Below are positions 17,140 to 26,344 of a DNA stretch of 64,000 bases, piece after piece; position 1 is the stretch's first letter; every line of letters begins with the position of its first letter. The notes beneath the pieces are model-generated. The model saw only the letters and a program-made list of their open reading frames with translations. It had not been told where the DNA came from and searched no databases. This stretch comes from JL08 sp039969355 (GTDB lineage Bacteria; Pseudomonadota; Alphaproteobacteria; Rhodobacterales; Rhodobacteraceae). A program made the translations under genes and the position numbers. The stretch lies in the NCBI GenBank assembly GCA_039969355.1, contig JBDVOA010000001.1:62001-126000 (forward strand), in the 5' to 3' direction.

Positions 17140-17787
17140 ATGTTACTCAATCACTCTGCCGACTTCGCCACATTTGAAAAAACCACCGTGATCAAATCAA
17201 AGGTCCCGCCGCTGCAAATGCCACCGCTCCGGGCCGCCGAAATTATCACCTCGATGGCCGCAAATACGCTGATTGAAACGTCCGCAGGATGGAAAGAAGC
17301 AGGTGACATCGCCGTCGGAGACTTGGTGCATACGCTTGACGGCGGTCTAGTACCCGTCGCCACGGCCAAGATCCGCACTCTGCCAATTTATTCAACCCAG
17401 CTCTGGTACATTCCAGAAGGTGTTTTTGACAATTGCGACAGCCTGCGTTTGACAGCTGGTCAGCATATCATGATCACCAGCACCGCTTGTGAAAGGCTTT
17501 TTGATGCGCCGGACGTACTGATACCAGTGAATGCGCTGGCCGGATATCGTGACATCTGCCCCTGCACGAGCCAGTCGGAAACCCGCGTCATCGAACTCGC
17601 CTTCGAAAAAGAGGAAATCATCTATGCGCAAAGCGGTTCATTGCTGATGTGCCCGGCCGCTGATGGCGAAACCGATGACTACTTTCGCACCCTTTCTTAT
17701 GGGGAAACGCGTGCCCTGCTGACCCTGATCAACGGCGCGCATGTCGGGCCCGACCTCGCGGCACCGATGTTCGCTGCGGCTGCGTGA
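17140..17787 (+). CDS. Hint-domain protein (Hint_2-like), degenerate nucleophile position
   Basis: 215 residues. The segment NTLIETSAGWKEAGDIAVGDLVHTLDGG followed by LRLTAGQHIMIT has the layout of a Hint (hedgehog/intein) fold: an opening strand, VGDLV.T.D.G, and a later H-containing strand. In the Hint_2 family the opening usually reads CFTxGT; here the aligned segment is SMAANT, so the nucleophilic Cys would be replaced by Ser. These proteins are common in roseobacters, often next to secreted proteins, and their role is unknown. The start at 17140 has AAAGGAAA upstream. It interrupts the cvpA-purF order and is followed by a strong hairpin. Confidence 0.6.
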   Translation: MLLNHSADFATFEKTTVIKSKVPPLQMPPLRAAEIITSMAANTLIETSAGWKEAGDIAVGDLVHTLDGGLVPVATAKIRTLPIYSTQLWYIPEGVFDNCDSLRLTAGQHIMITSTACERLFDAPDVLIPVNALAGYRDICPCTSQSETRVIELAFEKEEIIYAQSGSLLMCPAADGETDDYFRTLSYGETRALLTLINGAHVGPDLAAPMFAAAA

Positions 17788-17815
17788 ACACGGGTGTTTC
17801 AGTTTCCATACGGCA

Positions 17816-17842
17816 CTGCGCGCAGGTGACACCTGTGCGCAG
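17816..17842 (+). terminator. Strong hairpin after Hint gene
   Basis: CTGCGCGCAGGTG at 17816-17828 pairs with CACCTGTGCGCAG at 17830-17842, with a single G-U wobble. It is nearly a perfect dyad around one base, so the real loop must open a few pairs. It lies 29 bases after the Hint stop and is followed by CCCCTTTC rather than a clean T-run. A terminator is the best guess; a protein-binding palindrome upstream of purF is the alternative. Confidence 0.5.
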
Positions 17843-17928
17843 CCCCTTTCATTACGTAACATCACAGTTCTTTTTATGATCGTTTCGTGACATGAGGCCA
17901 ACAAGACAGTAAGACACAGTCAAACATC

Positions 17929-19440
17929 TTGCCGGATTCGGAGCTGCCCCTCTTGTCAGACGCTTTACTGCCCGCCCATCCGTTCGAGCCTCACCCACTT
18001 GATGACGACAAATTACGCGAAGAATGCGGGATTTTCGGGGTTGTGGGCGTCAAAGATGCGGCCAACTTTGTGGCCCTCGGATTACACGCCCTGCAACACC
18101 GTGGGCAAGAAGCTGGCGGCATAGTAGTTCACGATACGGAACAAGGTTTCAATTCGGCGCGACGCTTCGGTTATGTGCGCGATAGTTTCACCTCACAAAC
18201 GCTGATGAAAACGCTACCAGGTCCCATCGGCATCGGACATGTGCGTTATTCCACGGCAGGATCCAAGGGCCCCACGGCGATCCGAGATGTACAGCCTTTC
18301 TTTGGTGAGTTTGCGATGGGCGGCGCGGCGATTGCGCACAACGGCAATATCACAAACGCCGACTTGCTGCGCCGCGAACTGATCGAGCGCGGCTCGATTT
18401 TTCAAAGTTCCTCTGACAGCGAGTGCATCATTCATTTGATGGCGCGGTCCTTACAGCGCAACATCCCAGAGCGGATGGAAGATGCACTACGCCGAGTTGA
18501 GGGCGCGTTTTCGGTGGTTGCCATGACCCGCACTAAGCTGATCGGCGTACGTGATCCGCTGGGCGTGCGACCCTTGATGCTGGGCAAGCTTGGCGATGGT
18601 TGGGTTCTGAGCTCTGAAACCTGCGCGCTGGATATCATCGGTGCTGAATTCGTTCGCGAGATTGAGCCGGGCGAGATGGTCGTCGTAACCCACCACAACG
18701 GCGTCGAAAGCCACTTTCCGTTCCGCCCGCGGAAATCCCGGTTTTGCATTTTTGAACACGTTTATTTCAGCCGCCCTGATTCCATTCTGGGCGGTCGTTC
18801 AGTTTATGAAACCCGTGAAGCGATCGGTCGCGAACTGGCAAAGGAAAGTCCGGTTGAGGCTGATCTGGTCTGTCCCGTACCGGATTCAGGAACACCTGCA
18901 GCGATCGGTTATGCGCTGGAAAGTGGAATACCTTATGCAATGGGCATTATCCGCAACCAGTACATGGGCCGTACTTTTATCGAACCAACCGAGCAAATCC
19001 GCAACATGGGTGTACGCCTCAAACTGAACGTGAATCGCGCTTTGATCAAAGGCAAACGCGTCATTCTGGTGGATGATTCCGTTGTGCGCGGCACGACATC
19101 GCGCAAGATCAAGGAAATGATCCTGGATGCAGGCGCCGCAGAGGTGCATTTTCGGATCGCATCTCCGCCGACAGCATGGCCATGCTTTTATGGCGTAGAC
19201 ACTCCGCAGCGCGAAAAACTGCTGGCGGCTACGATGACCGAAGATGAGATGTGCGAACATCTATCCGTGGACAGCCTGAAGTTCATTTCGCTAGATGGGC
19301 TGTACCGCGCAGTTGGTGAGGCAAAGGGACGTGACCCCAAGCAGCCACAGTATTGTGATGCCTGTTTTTCCGGCGAATACCCCGTTGAACCCGCCGATAT
19401 GATTAATAAAGGGTTCGAGTTGAAACCGGCAGCAGAATAA
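17929..19440 (+). CDS. purF: Amidophosphoribosyltransferase
   Basis: Makes phosphoribosylamine from PRPP and glutamine, the first committed step of purine synthesis. The N-terminal nucleophile glutaminase domain shows CGIFGVVG at about residues 33-40, so a propeptide before the Cys must be removed. The PRPP loop is VILVDDSVVRGTT. Length is 503, like E. coli PurF. No ATG is available upstream of the active-site Cys after the last in-frame stop; a TTG at 17929 or a TTG at 17953 must serve, neither with a strong ribosome binding site. The weak start may keep expression low. Confidence 0.94.
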   Translation: MPDSELPLLSDALLPAHPFEPHPLDDDKLREECGIFGVVGVKDAANFVALGLHALQHRGQEAGGIVVHDTEQGFNSARRFGYVRDSFTSQTLMKTLPGPIGIGHVRYSTAGSKGPTAIRDVQPFFGEFAMGGAAIAHNGNITNADLLRRELIERGSIFQSSSDSECIIHLMARSLQRNIPERMEDALRRVEGAFSVVAMTRTKLIGVRDPLGVRPLMLGKLGDGWVLSSETCALDIIGAEFVREIEPGEMVVVTHHNGVESHFPFRPRKSRFCIFEHVYFSRPDSILGGRSVYETREAIGRELAKESPVEADLVCPVPDSGTPAAIGYALESGIPYAMGIIRNQYMGRTFIEPTEQIRNMGVRLKLNVNRALIKGKRVILVDDSVVRGTTSRKIKEMILDAGAAEVHFRIASPPTAWPCFYGVDTPQREKLLAATMTEDEMCEHLSVDSLKFISLDGLYRAVGEAKGRDPKQPQYCDACFSGEYPVEPADMINKGFELKPAAE

Positions 19441-19507
19441 AGCTAAGTAGGCGAAGACAGGCTAGTACAAACACAATAAAAAAAATCCGCATCAGGCAGG
19501 ACACTTA

Positions 19508-20551
19508 ATGAACAAAATGACCGAACTTAACGTGCCGGCCGAGACCGCGCCAAAGACTGCGCGCGAGTGGGTAAAAATACTTGCCCACTACCGTGACCCT
19601 GATCCAGTAAGGTCGGTGTTTGAACTGGGCGTTAGTTTGCTGCCGTTTTTGGTTTTATGGGCTTTCGCGTGGTGGATGCTGCAGTATTCTATCCTCGCAG
19701 CCTTGGGCATTGCGCTGCTGAATGGCTTCTTTCTGGTTCGCATCTTCATTATTCAGCATGATTGTGGGCACGGCGGTTTTTTTAGGAACCGACACCTGAG
19801 TGACTGGACCGGTCGCGTCCTCGGTATCCTGACTCTTACGCCGTACAGCGTCTGGCGGCGCACCCATGCCTTGCATCATTCTGCCGCAGGCAACCTTTCC
19901 CATCGTGGATTTGGGGATGTGCACACCATGACCGTTTCAGAGTATCGCGCCAGCAGCTGGCTCAGCAAACTAGGCTATCGCGTTTACCGCAATCCATTCA
20001 TTCTTTTTGGCCTTGGTCCGGCATGGGTTTTCATAATCCAGAACCGGTATCCATGGGGCCTGATGGACAAGTGGTCCTATTGGGTTAGCGCCATGAGTTC
20101 AAACTTCGTCATTGCCGCAGTATTGTGCCTGATTGTCTATTTTGGCGGGCTCATGCCGTTGTTGGTCATTTTTGTACCGACAATACTGGTGGCCGCGACT
20201 GCGGGCATGTGGTTGTTTTATGTCCAACATCAGTTCGAAGAGACTCATTGGGACCGTGATCCTGACTGGCAAATCCACGAAGCAGCCCTGCACGGTAGCT
20301 CGTATTATGTGATGCCAAAAGTTTTGCAATGGTTCAGCGGCAATATTGGCGTGCACCATGTGCATCATCTTTACAGCCGCATCCCTTTTTATCGGCTCAC
20401 CGAAGTGCTGCGCGACCATGCGGAACTGGTTGAAACACAGCGTTTGACCATTCGTGAAAGCCTTAAAAGTGCGAAGTTGCACCTGTGGGATGAGCAAGAG
20501 CGTAAGCTGGTATCGTTCCGTACGGCCCGACTGGCCTATGCCACTGCCTGA
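19508..20551 (+). CDS. Membrane fatty acid desaturase
   Basis: A di-iron integral membrane desaturase. All three histidine boxes are seen: HDCGH (about residues 84-88), HALHH (about 119-123) and HHVHH (about 283-287). Four or more hydrophobic segments separate them. It resembles the delta-12/omega-6 acyl-lipid branch of bacterial desaturases; the exact position of the double bond cannot be inferred. 347 residues. The SDR gene that follows overlaps its end. Confidence 0.85.
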   Translation: MNKMTELNVPAETAPKTAREWVKILAHYRDPDPVRSVFELGVSLLPFLVLWAFAWWMLQYSILAALGIALLNGFFLVRIFIIQHDCGHGGFFRNRHLSDWTGRVLGILTLTPYSVWRRTHALHHSAAGNLSHRGFGDVHTMTVSEYRASSWLSKLGYRVYRNPFILFGLGPAWVFIIQNRYPWGLMDKWSYWVSAMSSNFVIAAVLCLIVYFGGLMPLLVIFVPTILVAATAGMWLFYVQHQFEETHWDRDPDWQIHEAALHGSSYYVMPKVLQWFSGNIGVHHVHHLYSRIPFYRLTEVLRDHAELVETQRLTIRESLKSAKLHLWDEQERKLVSFRTARLAYATA

Positions 20552-21197
20552 TCCCGTGACCAAACTGGCTATGATCACCGGCGCGTCGCGCGGGCTTGGT
20601 GCCGCACTGGCCGAAGCACTGTGCAATACTCACCATATTGTTGCGGTCGCCCGCACAACAGGCGGATTGGAAGAGCTTGACGATCGGATACAGGCCAAGG
20701 GCGGCACTGCCACATTGGCGCCAATGGACATTGGAAACGCTGATGCGATGGCAACCCTATGTCGCTCCATTCATGACCGGTGGGGGCATCTCGATCTTTG
20801 GGTACACTGCGCCATCCACGCAGCGCCACTGACGCCTGCCGCCCATCTAGACAGCAAAGACTGGGCTAAATCGGTAGCCATCAATGTAACGGCCACAGGC
20901 ACGCTCATCCCATATGTAGCGCCGTTGTTGAAAGATACCGGTACCGCGCTTTTCCTGGATGATCCAAACGCGCAAGGCGGTAAGTTTTACGCGGCTTATG
21001 GGGCCACCAAGGCTGCGCAGATTGCACTGGCGCGGAGTTGGCAAGCCGAAACAGTCAGATTGGGCCCAAGGGTCCTGATTGCAACCCCTGCCGCGATGCC
21101 AACAGCGACCCGCGCGCGTTTTCATCCAGGTGAGGATCGCAGCAGACTGAGCACACCGGCAGCCGAGGCCACACGGCTAATCGCGTTGCTGGACTAA
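20538..21197 (+). CDS. Short-chain dehydrogenase/reductase
   Basis: A Rossmann-fold oxidoreductase with TGASRGLG (about residues 14-21) for nucleotide binding and the catalytic YGATK. Substrate unknown. The ATG at 20538 overlaps the desaturase gene by 14 bases; a GTG at 20556, just after the desaturase stop, is an alternative start. The close linkage suggests a role in lipid or fatty aldehyde metabolism alongside the desaturase, which is inference. An intrinsic terminator follows at 21251. Confidence 0.82.
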   Translation: MPLPDPVTKLAMITGASRGLGAALAEALCNTHHIVAVARTTGGLEELDDRIQAKGGTATLAPMDIGNADAMATLCRSIHDRWGHLDLWVHCAIHAAPLTPAAHLDSKDWAKSVAINVTATGTLIPYVAPLLKDTGTALFLDDPNAQGGKFYAAYGATKAAQIALARSWQAETVRLGPRVLIATPAAMPTATRARFHPGEDRSRLSTPAAEATRLIALLD

Positions 21198-21250
21198 GAT
21201 ACAAACCGCTGAACGCGGTTGCGAAATGCGGCATTCAGGCCACCACGGCG

Positions 21251-21279
21251 ACCAAAAAGCCAAAGCTTTGGTCTTTTTA
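21251..21279 (+). terminator. Rho-independent terminator after desaturase-SDR pair
   Basis: GACCAAA at 21251-21257 pairs with TTTGGTC at 21268-21274 around a 10-base loop and is followed directly by TTTTT at 21275-21279. An internal palindrome CCAAAGCTTTGG (21261-21272) offers a competing smaller hairpin. This is the clearest intrinsic terminator in the window. Confidence 0.7.
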
Positions 21280-21346
21280 GTCACATCGCTTGCCGCCCCT
21301 GTTCGGCTCGCCTATTGAATCTTGCACAGGCAACACAGGCGTTCTC

Positions 21347-22129
21347 ATGCGTATTCTCATAACAAACGACGATGGTATCAATGCACCGGGCCTGAAAATC
21401 CTGCATGCCATCGCAAGCGACATCGCCGGACCTTCTGGCGAAGTCTGGACAGTTGCGCCCGCCTTTGAACAATCAGGTGTCGGCCATTGTATTTCCTATA
21501 CGCACCCCATGATGATCGCAGAGCTTGCGCCACGCAGGTTCGCCGCAGAAGGCTCGCCCGCCGATTGCGTGTTGGCCGGTCTGCATGATGTCATGTCAGA
21601 CGCCCCACCTGATCTGGTGCTATCCGGAGTAAACCGGGGCAATAATTCGGCAGAAAACACGTTGTATTCCGGAACCATCGGTGGCGCGATGGAGGCGGCG
21701 CTTCAAGGCCTGCCCGCAATCGCCTTGTCACAATACTATGGCCCGCAAAACAATACATTGGAGAATCCGTTCGAGGCAGCTGCAGTTCACGGTGCAGCGC
21801 TTGTGCGCGATATTCTGGACCATTCCCCCTGCGAAGGGGCCGATTATCGCCTGTTCTACAACGTCAATTTTCCGCCGGTTCCGGCAGCCTCGGTCAAAGG
21901 CACCCGGATCGTCGCACAGGGTTACCGCCGCGGCACAAATTTCACGACAGAGCCGCATAGTTCGCCATCGGGTCGGCGTTTCCTTTGGATCAAAGGGGGC
22001 AACCAGCAAACGCCTACCCTGCCAGACACGGACGCTGCAGTGAACCTGGCGGGGCACATATCAGTCACCCCGATGCGGGCTGATCTGACGGCCCATGATG
22101 CGATAGAAGCCCTGAAAGCTATCGAATGA
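21347..22129 (+). CDS. surE: 5'/3'-nucleotidase SurE
   Basis: A metal-dependent nucleoside monophosphate phosphatase linked to stationary-phase survival. The start MRILITNDDGINAPG carries the conserved NDDG metal site, and SGVNRGNN is the second signature. 260 residues, usual size. The ATG at 21347 is chosen because the family starts exactly there; an earlier frame from 21290 has no support. The stop overlaps pcm by 4 bases, the standard surE-pcm arrangement. Confidence 0.95.
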   Translation: MRILITNDDGINAPGLKILHAIASDIAGPSGEVWTVAPAFEQSGVGHCISYTHPMMIAELAPRRFAAEGSPADCVLAGLHDVMSDAPPDLVLSGVNRGNNSAENTLYSGTIGGAMEAALQGLPAIALSQYYGPQNNTLENPFEAAAVHGAALVRDILDHSPCEGADYRLFYNVNFPPVPAASVKGTRIVAQGYRRGTNFTTEPHSSPSGRRFLWIKGGNQQTPTLPDTDAAVNLAGHISVTPMRADLTAHDAIEALKAIE

Positions 22130-22782
22130 ACGACGAACTCGAAGATCAGGCGACTCGCAAGATGCAGTTTCTGTTTGCGCTGCGTTCAAAGGGCGTGACC
22201 GATGCGCGCGTGCTTACGGCAATGGAGCAGATTGATCGCGGGCCTTTCATTCGGGGTATTTTTACTGATCGTGCTTACGAAGACATGCCGCTGCCGATCG
22301 CCTGCGGACAAACCATCAGCCAACCATCAATTGTGGGACTTATGAGCCAGGCCATGCAACTATCGCAGCGCGACAAGGTACTGGAAGTTGGCACAGGGTC
22401 CGGCTATCAGGCGGCGATCCTCAGCAAGCTGGCGAGACGGGTATACACCGTCGATAGACACCGCCGCCTGGTGCGCGAGGCGCAAGAGATTTTTGACAAG
22501 CTTAGTCTCACCAATATTACTGCGTTTACGGCAGATGGTTCACATGGGTTGCCGGATCAGGCCCCGTTTGACCGGATCATAGTGACGGCCGCCGCAGAAG
22601 ACCCGCCTGGGCCGCTGCTTGCGCAATTGAAAGTCGGGGGCATTATGGTGGTCCCTGTTGGCCAGTCTGATGCCGTTCAAAGCCTGATCCGGGTCCGACG
22701 ACATGAAACCGGTTACGAATACGATGAGTTGCGCCCCGTGCGCTTTGTTCCCCTGCTTGAGGGGATTGGCAAAGATCGCTAA
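22126..22782 (+). CDS. pcm: Protein-L-isoaspartate O-methyltransferase
   Basis: Methylates isoaspartyl residues in damaged proteins so that they can revert to aspartate. The SAM-binding motif VLEVGTGSGYQA is clear and the substrate loop ...GQTISQPSIVGLM precedes it. 218 residues, usual size. It is translationally coupled to surE by a 4-base overlap and followed after 65 bases by the nlpD-like gene, the common surE-pcm-nlpD order. Confidence 0.95.
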   Translation: MNDELEDQATRKMQFLFALRSKGVTDARVLTAMEQIDRGPFIRGIFTDRAYEDMPLPIACGQTISQPSIVGLMSQAMQLSQRDKVLEVGTGSGYQAAILSKLARRVYTVDRHRRLVREAQEIFDKLSLTNITAFTADGSHGLPDQAPFDRIIVTAAAEDPPGPLLAQLKVGGIMVVPVGQSDAVQSLIRVRRHETGYEYDELRPVRFVPLLEGIGKDR

Positions 22783-22847
22783 GATAGCGCCAATTCGTTC
22801 GCAAACCCAAAGCCTCGACCAAACAAGGGGCAACTGAGGAACTCGAG

Positions 22848-24035
22848 ATGATCCACATGAACCCGACAACGCGGTCCGTTGTATCGGCCCGGTCGTTTGC
22901 AGTACGTCTTTCGCTTGGATGCGGCCTGCTTGCACTGATTGCAGCTTGCGACAAACCGCTGGATTTTGACCTGCGCGGATCGGAGGGTGGGTTTACGACC
23001 GCAAACGCAGCGCGCAACGCAACCGCGGATCGCCCGGCACCAGACGATCGCGGCGTAATCTCCTATCCAAACTATCAGGTCGCTGTCGCGCGGCAGGGCG
23101 ACACGATAAATGCCGTAGCCGGGCGCGTCGGCACAGATCCGGTAAAACTGGCTGCGTTCAATGGCATCGCGGCTGATGCGCCGCTGCGCACCGGCGAAAT
23201 CGTAGCACTGCCGAACCGCGTTGCCGAACCCTCGGCGGCAACTGGAGGGGTGGACATAACGGCATTGGCCAGCAATGCCATTGACGCTTCTTCCACTTCT
23301 TCGGTGCAGACAACTACCCTGAAACCGGCCACGAGCGTACCACAGACAACGCCGGAGAAAGAACCTGTGCGCCATCAGGTCCAGCGTGGCGAGACAGCAT
23401 ATACCATTGCGCGGCTCTATAGCGTGCCAGTCCAGAATCTAGCCGAATGGAATGGGCTTGGTAGCGATTTTGCTGTTCGCGAAGGTCAATTCCTGTTGAT
23501 CCCCGTTGCGCGCCAAGCCCCGCCAAAACTGGCTGCCGCCACTCCGGCAGCCCCCGGTGCCGGTTCTTCCACGCCAACTCCACCCAGCGCAACAAAACCA
23601 TTACCTGACGAAAAACCCGCACCAGCCGCAACACCGGCACCAAAACCCGATGTTGATGTAGGGCAAACAACCAGCGCGACAGCCGCAACGGCGATGGCGA
23701 TGCCGGTACAGGGCAGCATCATTCGGGAATACTCCAAAGGCAAGAATGACGGTATCGACATTTCCGGTGCGTCTGGAAGCCCTGTCAAAGCGGCAGCAAA
23801 CGGGACAGTTGCAGCGATCACGACGGATGAAAATCAAGTACCCATTGTCGTCGTGCGCCATCCCGACAACTTACTCACGGTCTATGCCAACATCACTGAC
23901 ATCGACGTAAAAAAAGGAGAAAAGGTCAAACGCGGCCAAACACTTGCCAAGCTGCGTTCCGGCAAGGATGCCTATGCACATTTTGAGGTTCGCAAGGGCT
24001 TCGACAGCGTCGATCCGATGCCTTACTTGCGCTAG
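22848..24035 (+). CDS. nlpD: NlpD/DipM-like LysM lipoprotein with degenerate M23 domain
   Basis: An outer-membrane-type lipoprotein that probably activates septal amidases during division. The lipobox LIAAC places the lipidated Cys near residue 34. Two LysM peptidoglycan-binding modules follow (about 74-120 and 175-220), then a Pro/Ala-rich linker and a C-terminal M23/LytM domain (about 288-395). In the M23 domain the first zinc ligand His is missing (the usual HxGxD region reads NDGIDIS) though HFEVR is kept, as in non-catalytic activators such as E. coli NlpD. Ribosome binding site GAGG lies upstream. It converges on the DUF815 ATPase gene. Confidence 0.85.
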   Translation: MIHMNPTTRSVVSARSFAVRLSLGCGLLALIAACDKPLDFDLRGSEGGFTTANAARNATADRPAPDDRGVISYPNYQVAVARQGDTINAVAGRVGTDPVKLAAFNGIAADAPLRTGEIVALPNRVAEPSAATGGVDITALASNAIDASSTSSVQTTTLKPATSVPQTTPEKEPVRHQVQRGETAYTIARLYSVPVQNLAEWNGLGSDFAVREGQFLLIPVARQAPPKLAAATPAAPGAGSSTPTPPSATKPLPDEKPAPAATPAPKPDVDVGQTTSATAATAMAMPVQGSIIREYSKGKNDGIDISGASGSPVKAAANGTVAAITTDENQVPIVVVRHPDNLLTVYANITDIDVKKGEKVKRGQTLAKLRSGKDAYAHFEVRKGFDSVDPMPYLR

Positions 24036-24082
24036 CAATAAATGATCGGATGGACGACGCAACAGGTCGCCGGATAAGGACC

Positions 24083-24922
24083 CTACCCGATCAGAACACC
24101 CTGGCGTCCGGCCAGATCAATAAAAAATTGCCAGGCCACTCTGCCGGAACGCGCGCCGCGCGTTGCCTGCCATTCGATGGCTTCAGACCTCATCACGTCG
24201 GCTTCCAGTTGGACACCATAGGCCTGACAATACCCTTCAATCATCTCGAGATATTCGTCCTGCGTACAGCTATGAAATCCAAGCCAAAGCCCAAAGCGAT
24301 CAGAAAGCGATACCTTCTCTTCCACGGCTTCTGACGGGTTTATTGCAGAGCCGCGTTCGTTCTCGATCATGTCGCGTGGCATAAGGTGGCGCCGGTTGGA
24401 TGTCGCGTAGAACACTACATTGTGGGGGCGCCCCTCAATCCCTCCGTCCAGCACGGCCTTCAGGGACTTGTAATGCTGGTCGTCATGGCTGAACGAAAGG
24501 TCATCGCAAAAAAGAATGAACCGATGTTCTGATCCGCGCAGCAGTGCGAGCAGTCGACCCACGGACGGCAAATCTTCGCGTTGTAGTTCAACAATCTTGA
24601 GGTCCGCATGGGCAGCCTGAACACTGGCATGGATCGCTTTGACAAGGCTGGATTTTCCCATGCCGCGAGCACCCCAGAGCAGTGCATTATTTGCGGGCAG
24701 GCCGCGGGCAAATTGCTCGGTATTAGCGCGCAACGTATCGCGCGAACGATCAACGCCAATCAACAATGACAGATCAACTCGCGAAACTTCCGGGACCGGA
24801 ATCAACCTGTCCGGCTCCACATGCCAGACAAAGGCGCTGGCGACAGCAAAGTCCGGAGGGTTCATCGGCGCAGGAGACATACGTTCCAGCGCCGCCGCGA
24901 TCCGCTCAAGCGAGTCGCTCAT
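24083..24922 (-). CDS. DUF815-family AAA ATPase
   Basis: A P-loop ATPase of the DUF815 family, cellular role not established. Walker A is WGARGMGKSS at about residues 83-92, and FILFCDDLSFS forms Walker B. VVFYATSNRRHLMPR is the sensor segment typical for the family. 279 residues. Its start overlaps the tatC stop by 4 bases, so it is translationally coupled to the Tat export genes on the minus strand. In related genomes it usually sits beside surE-pcm-nlpD, which here face it. Confidence 0.85.
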   Translation of the reverse strand: MSDSLERIAAALERMSPAPMNPPDFAVASAFVWHVEPDRLIPVPEVSRVDLSLLIGVDRSRDTLRANTEQFARGLPANNALLWGARGMGKSSLVKAIHASVQAAHADLKIVELQREDLPSVGRLLALLRGSEHRFILFCDDLSFSHDDQHYKSLKAVLDGGIEGRPHNVVFYATSNRRHLMPRDMIENERGSAINPSEAVEEKVSLSDRFGLWLGFHSCTQDEYLEMIEGYCQAYGVQLEADVMRSEAIEWQATRGARSGRVAWQFFIDLAGRQGVLIG

Positions 24923-25797
24923 GTCTTATTACCTGTTTCAATATCCGTGGCCGCTGAGTCATCAGCTTCTTCGTCGTCGTAATAGCCCTCCGCGCGCAGT
25001 TTTGCCTCGCGTTTGGTTTCAACCCGGCGCACAAGAAAAATTGAAATCTCATAGAGACCATAGACAACCACAAACAAGATCACTTGCGTGATTACATCGG
25101 GCGGGGTTACCAAAGCAGCCAGAACAAGAATGCCCACGACGGCGTATTTTCGCACATTTCCAAGGCCTTCAGCACTGACCAGACCAGCCTTGCCCATCAA
25201 CGTCAGCAATACCGGCAATTGGAAACACAAACCAAAAGCGACGATGAACTTGATCGTAAGGCTTAGGTATTCCTGCGCCGACCCCTGAAATGCAATAGCC
25301 GCAATCCCGCTTTCATCCGCGGATTCGCCCACGATTGTTCCGGGTTGCTGAAAACCGAGAAAGAAGTTGAACGCAAGCGGCGTTACGACAAAAAACGCAA
25401 AGCTCGCGCCAAGGAAAAACATCACCGGCGAAGAGATCAGAAACGGAAGAAAGGCGTTCTTTTCTTGTTTATAGAGCCCCGGTGCCACGAACCGCCACAA
25501 CTGGTAGCTGATATAGGGAAACGACAGGACAAAGCCTCCCAATAGCGAGATGGAGATAGCGACAAAGAAACCTTCCTGCAGTTTGATCAGGATCAGGCCG
25601 CAATCCATCTGTCCCCGCTCGGCCATCGCCGCGCACAGCGGATGAGTCAGAAAGTTGAACAGTGGGTTCCAGATCGTGAAGCAAATCACCATACCAATAA
25701 TAAAGGCAATGACCGAGTGGATCAGCCGGGTGCGCAGTTCTGCCAGGTGTTCAATCAGCGGCGCGCTGCTGTCTTCGATTTCATCCGTGTTACTCAT
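24919..25797 (-). CDS. tatC: Sec-independent protein translocase subunit TatC
   Basis: The receptor subunit of the twin-arginine translocase, which exports folded proteins. It opens with an acidic cytoplasmic tail and the conserved PLIEHLAELRTRLIHS, followed by six hydrophobic segments. FPYISYQLWRFVAPGLY is a TatC signature. 292 residues with a charged C-terminal tail. The start overlaps tatB by 4 bases. Likely clients in this window include the Tat-exported metallo-hydrolase at 4.2 kb. Confidence 0.97.
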   Translation of the reverse strand: MSNTDEIEDSSAPLIEHLAELRTRLIHSVIAFIIGMVICFTIWNPLFNFLTHPLCAAMAERGQMDCGLILIKLQEGFFVAISISLLGGFVLSFPYISYQLWRFVAPGLYKQEKNAFLPFLISSPVMFFLGASFAFFVVTPLAFNFFLGFQQPGTIVGESADESGIAAIAFQGSAQEYLSLTIKFIVAFGLCFQLPVLLTLMGKAGLVSAEGLGNVRKYAVVGILVLAALVTPPDVITQVILFVVVYGLYEISIFLVRRVETKREAKLRAEGYYDDEEADDSAATDIETGNKT

Positions 25798-26339
25798 GCC
25801 TTGTCCTTAGGCGCGATTTTCTTTGCTGCCGGTTTGCGAGCCGCCGGTTTTTTTGTGGTTGCGGCCTTGGGCGCTGACTTTTTGCTGGCGCTGGGTTTGG
25901 CTGATGCTTTCTTCGCAGGCGCTTTCTTGACTGTGGTTGCCTTCTTTACGGCCGGTGCTGCGGCGTCGTTTTTCTTGGCAGGTTCCGCTTTGCGTGCTTC
26001 AACCCCGTCCTTTAGTTCTTCTGTTTCAGCTTTGCGCTTGGCGGCCAGTTTGCCGGTCTCGCTGTCTGGGTCAAAGTTGAACGATTTTGCGGCGTCCTTG
26101 ACGCCGTCCATCGCTGTATTCAGGGGGTTGGTTGCCGCCTTGAGGCCGCTGGCCACGTCCTTTACACCGGACTCGTCCGCGGCCTGATTCATCGCGCTGG
26201 AAAACTCGCGTGCCATGCCCTTTGCCTTGCCGACAAAACGTCCGACATTGCGAAACAGCACCGGCAAATCTTTTGGCCCCACAACAATCAGCGCAACAAC
26301 GCCAATGACGAGGAGTTCGGTCCAACCCAGATCGAACAT
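25794..26339 (-). CDS. tatB: Sec-independent protein translocase subunit TatB
   Basis: Partner of TatC in signal-peptide recognition. The N terminus MFDLGWTELLVIGVVALIVVGPKDLP is one transmembrane helix with the TatA/B glycine-proline hinge, followed by an amphipathic helix. The 80-residue C-terminal tail is very rich in Lys, Ala and Pro, typical of alphaproteobacterial TatB. 181 residues. It overlaps tatC by 4 bases and follows tatA after 5. Confidence 0.96.
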   Translation of the reverse strand: MFDLGWTELLVIGVVALIVVGPKDLPVLFRNVGRFVGKAKGMAREFSSAMNQAADESGVKDVASGLKAATNPLNTAMDGVKDAAKSFNFDPDSETGKLAAKRKAETEELKDGVEARKAEPAKKNDAAAPAVKKATTVKKAPAKKASAKPSASKKSAPKAATTKKPAARKPAAKKIAPKDKA

Positions 26340-26344
26340 GAGAT

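Noticed and set aside
20454..20537. Longer N terminus for the SDR gene starting inside the desaturase gene
   Set aside because: The Rossmann strand begins right after 20556, and the extra peptide (Cys- and Trp-rich) fits no SDR.
25801..26030. Possible DNA repeats in tatB and in nuoE (56750-56850)
   Set aside because: Both are Lys/Ala-rich protein tails or linkers with similar codons, not repeated DNA elements.
25642..26187. Hydrophobic Ala/Phe-rich plus-strand frame opposite tatB
   Set aside because: It is the complement of the Lys/Ala-rich TatB tail and has no start with a ribosome site.
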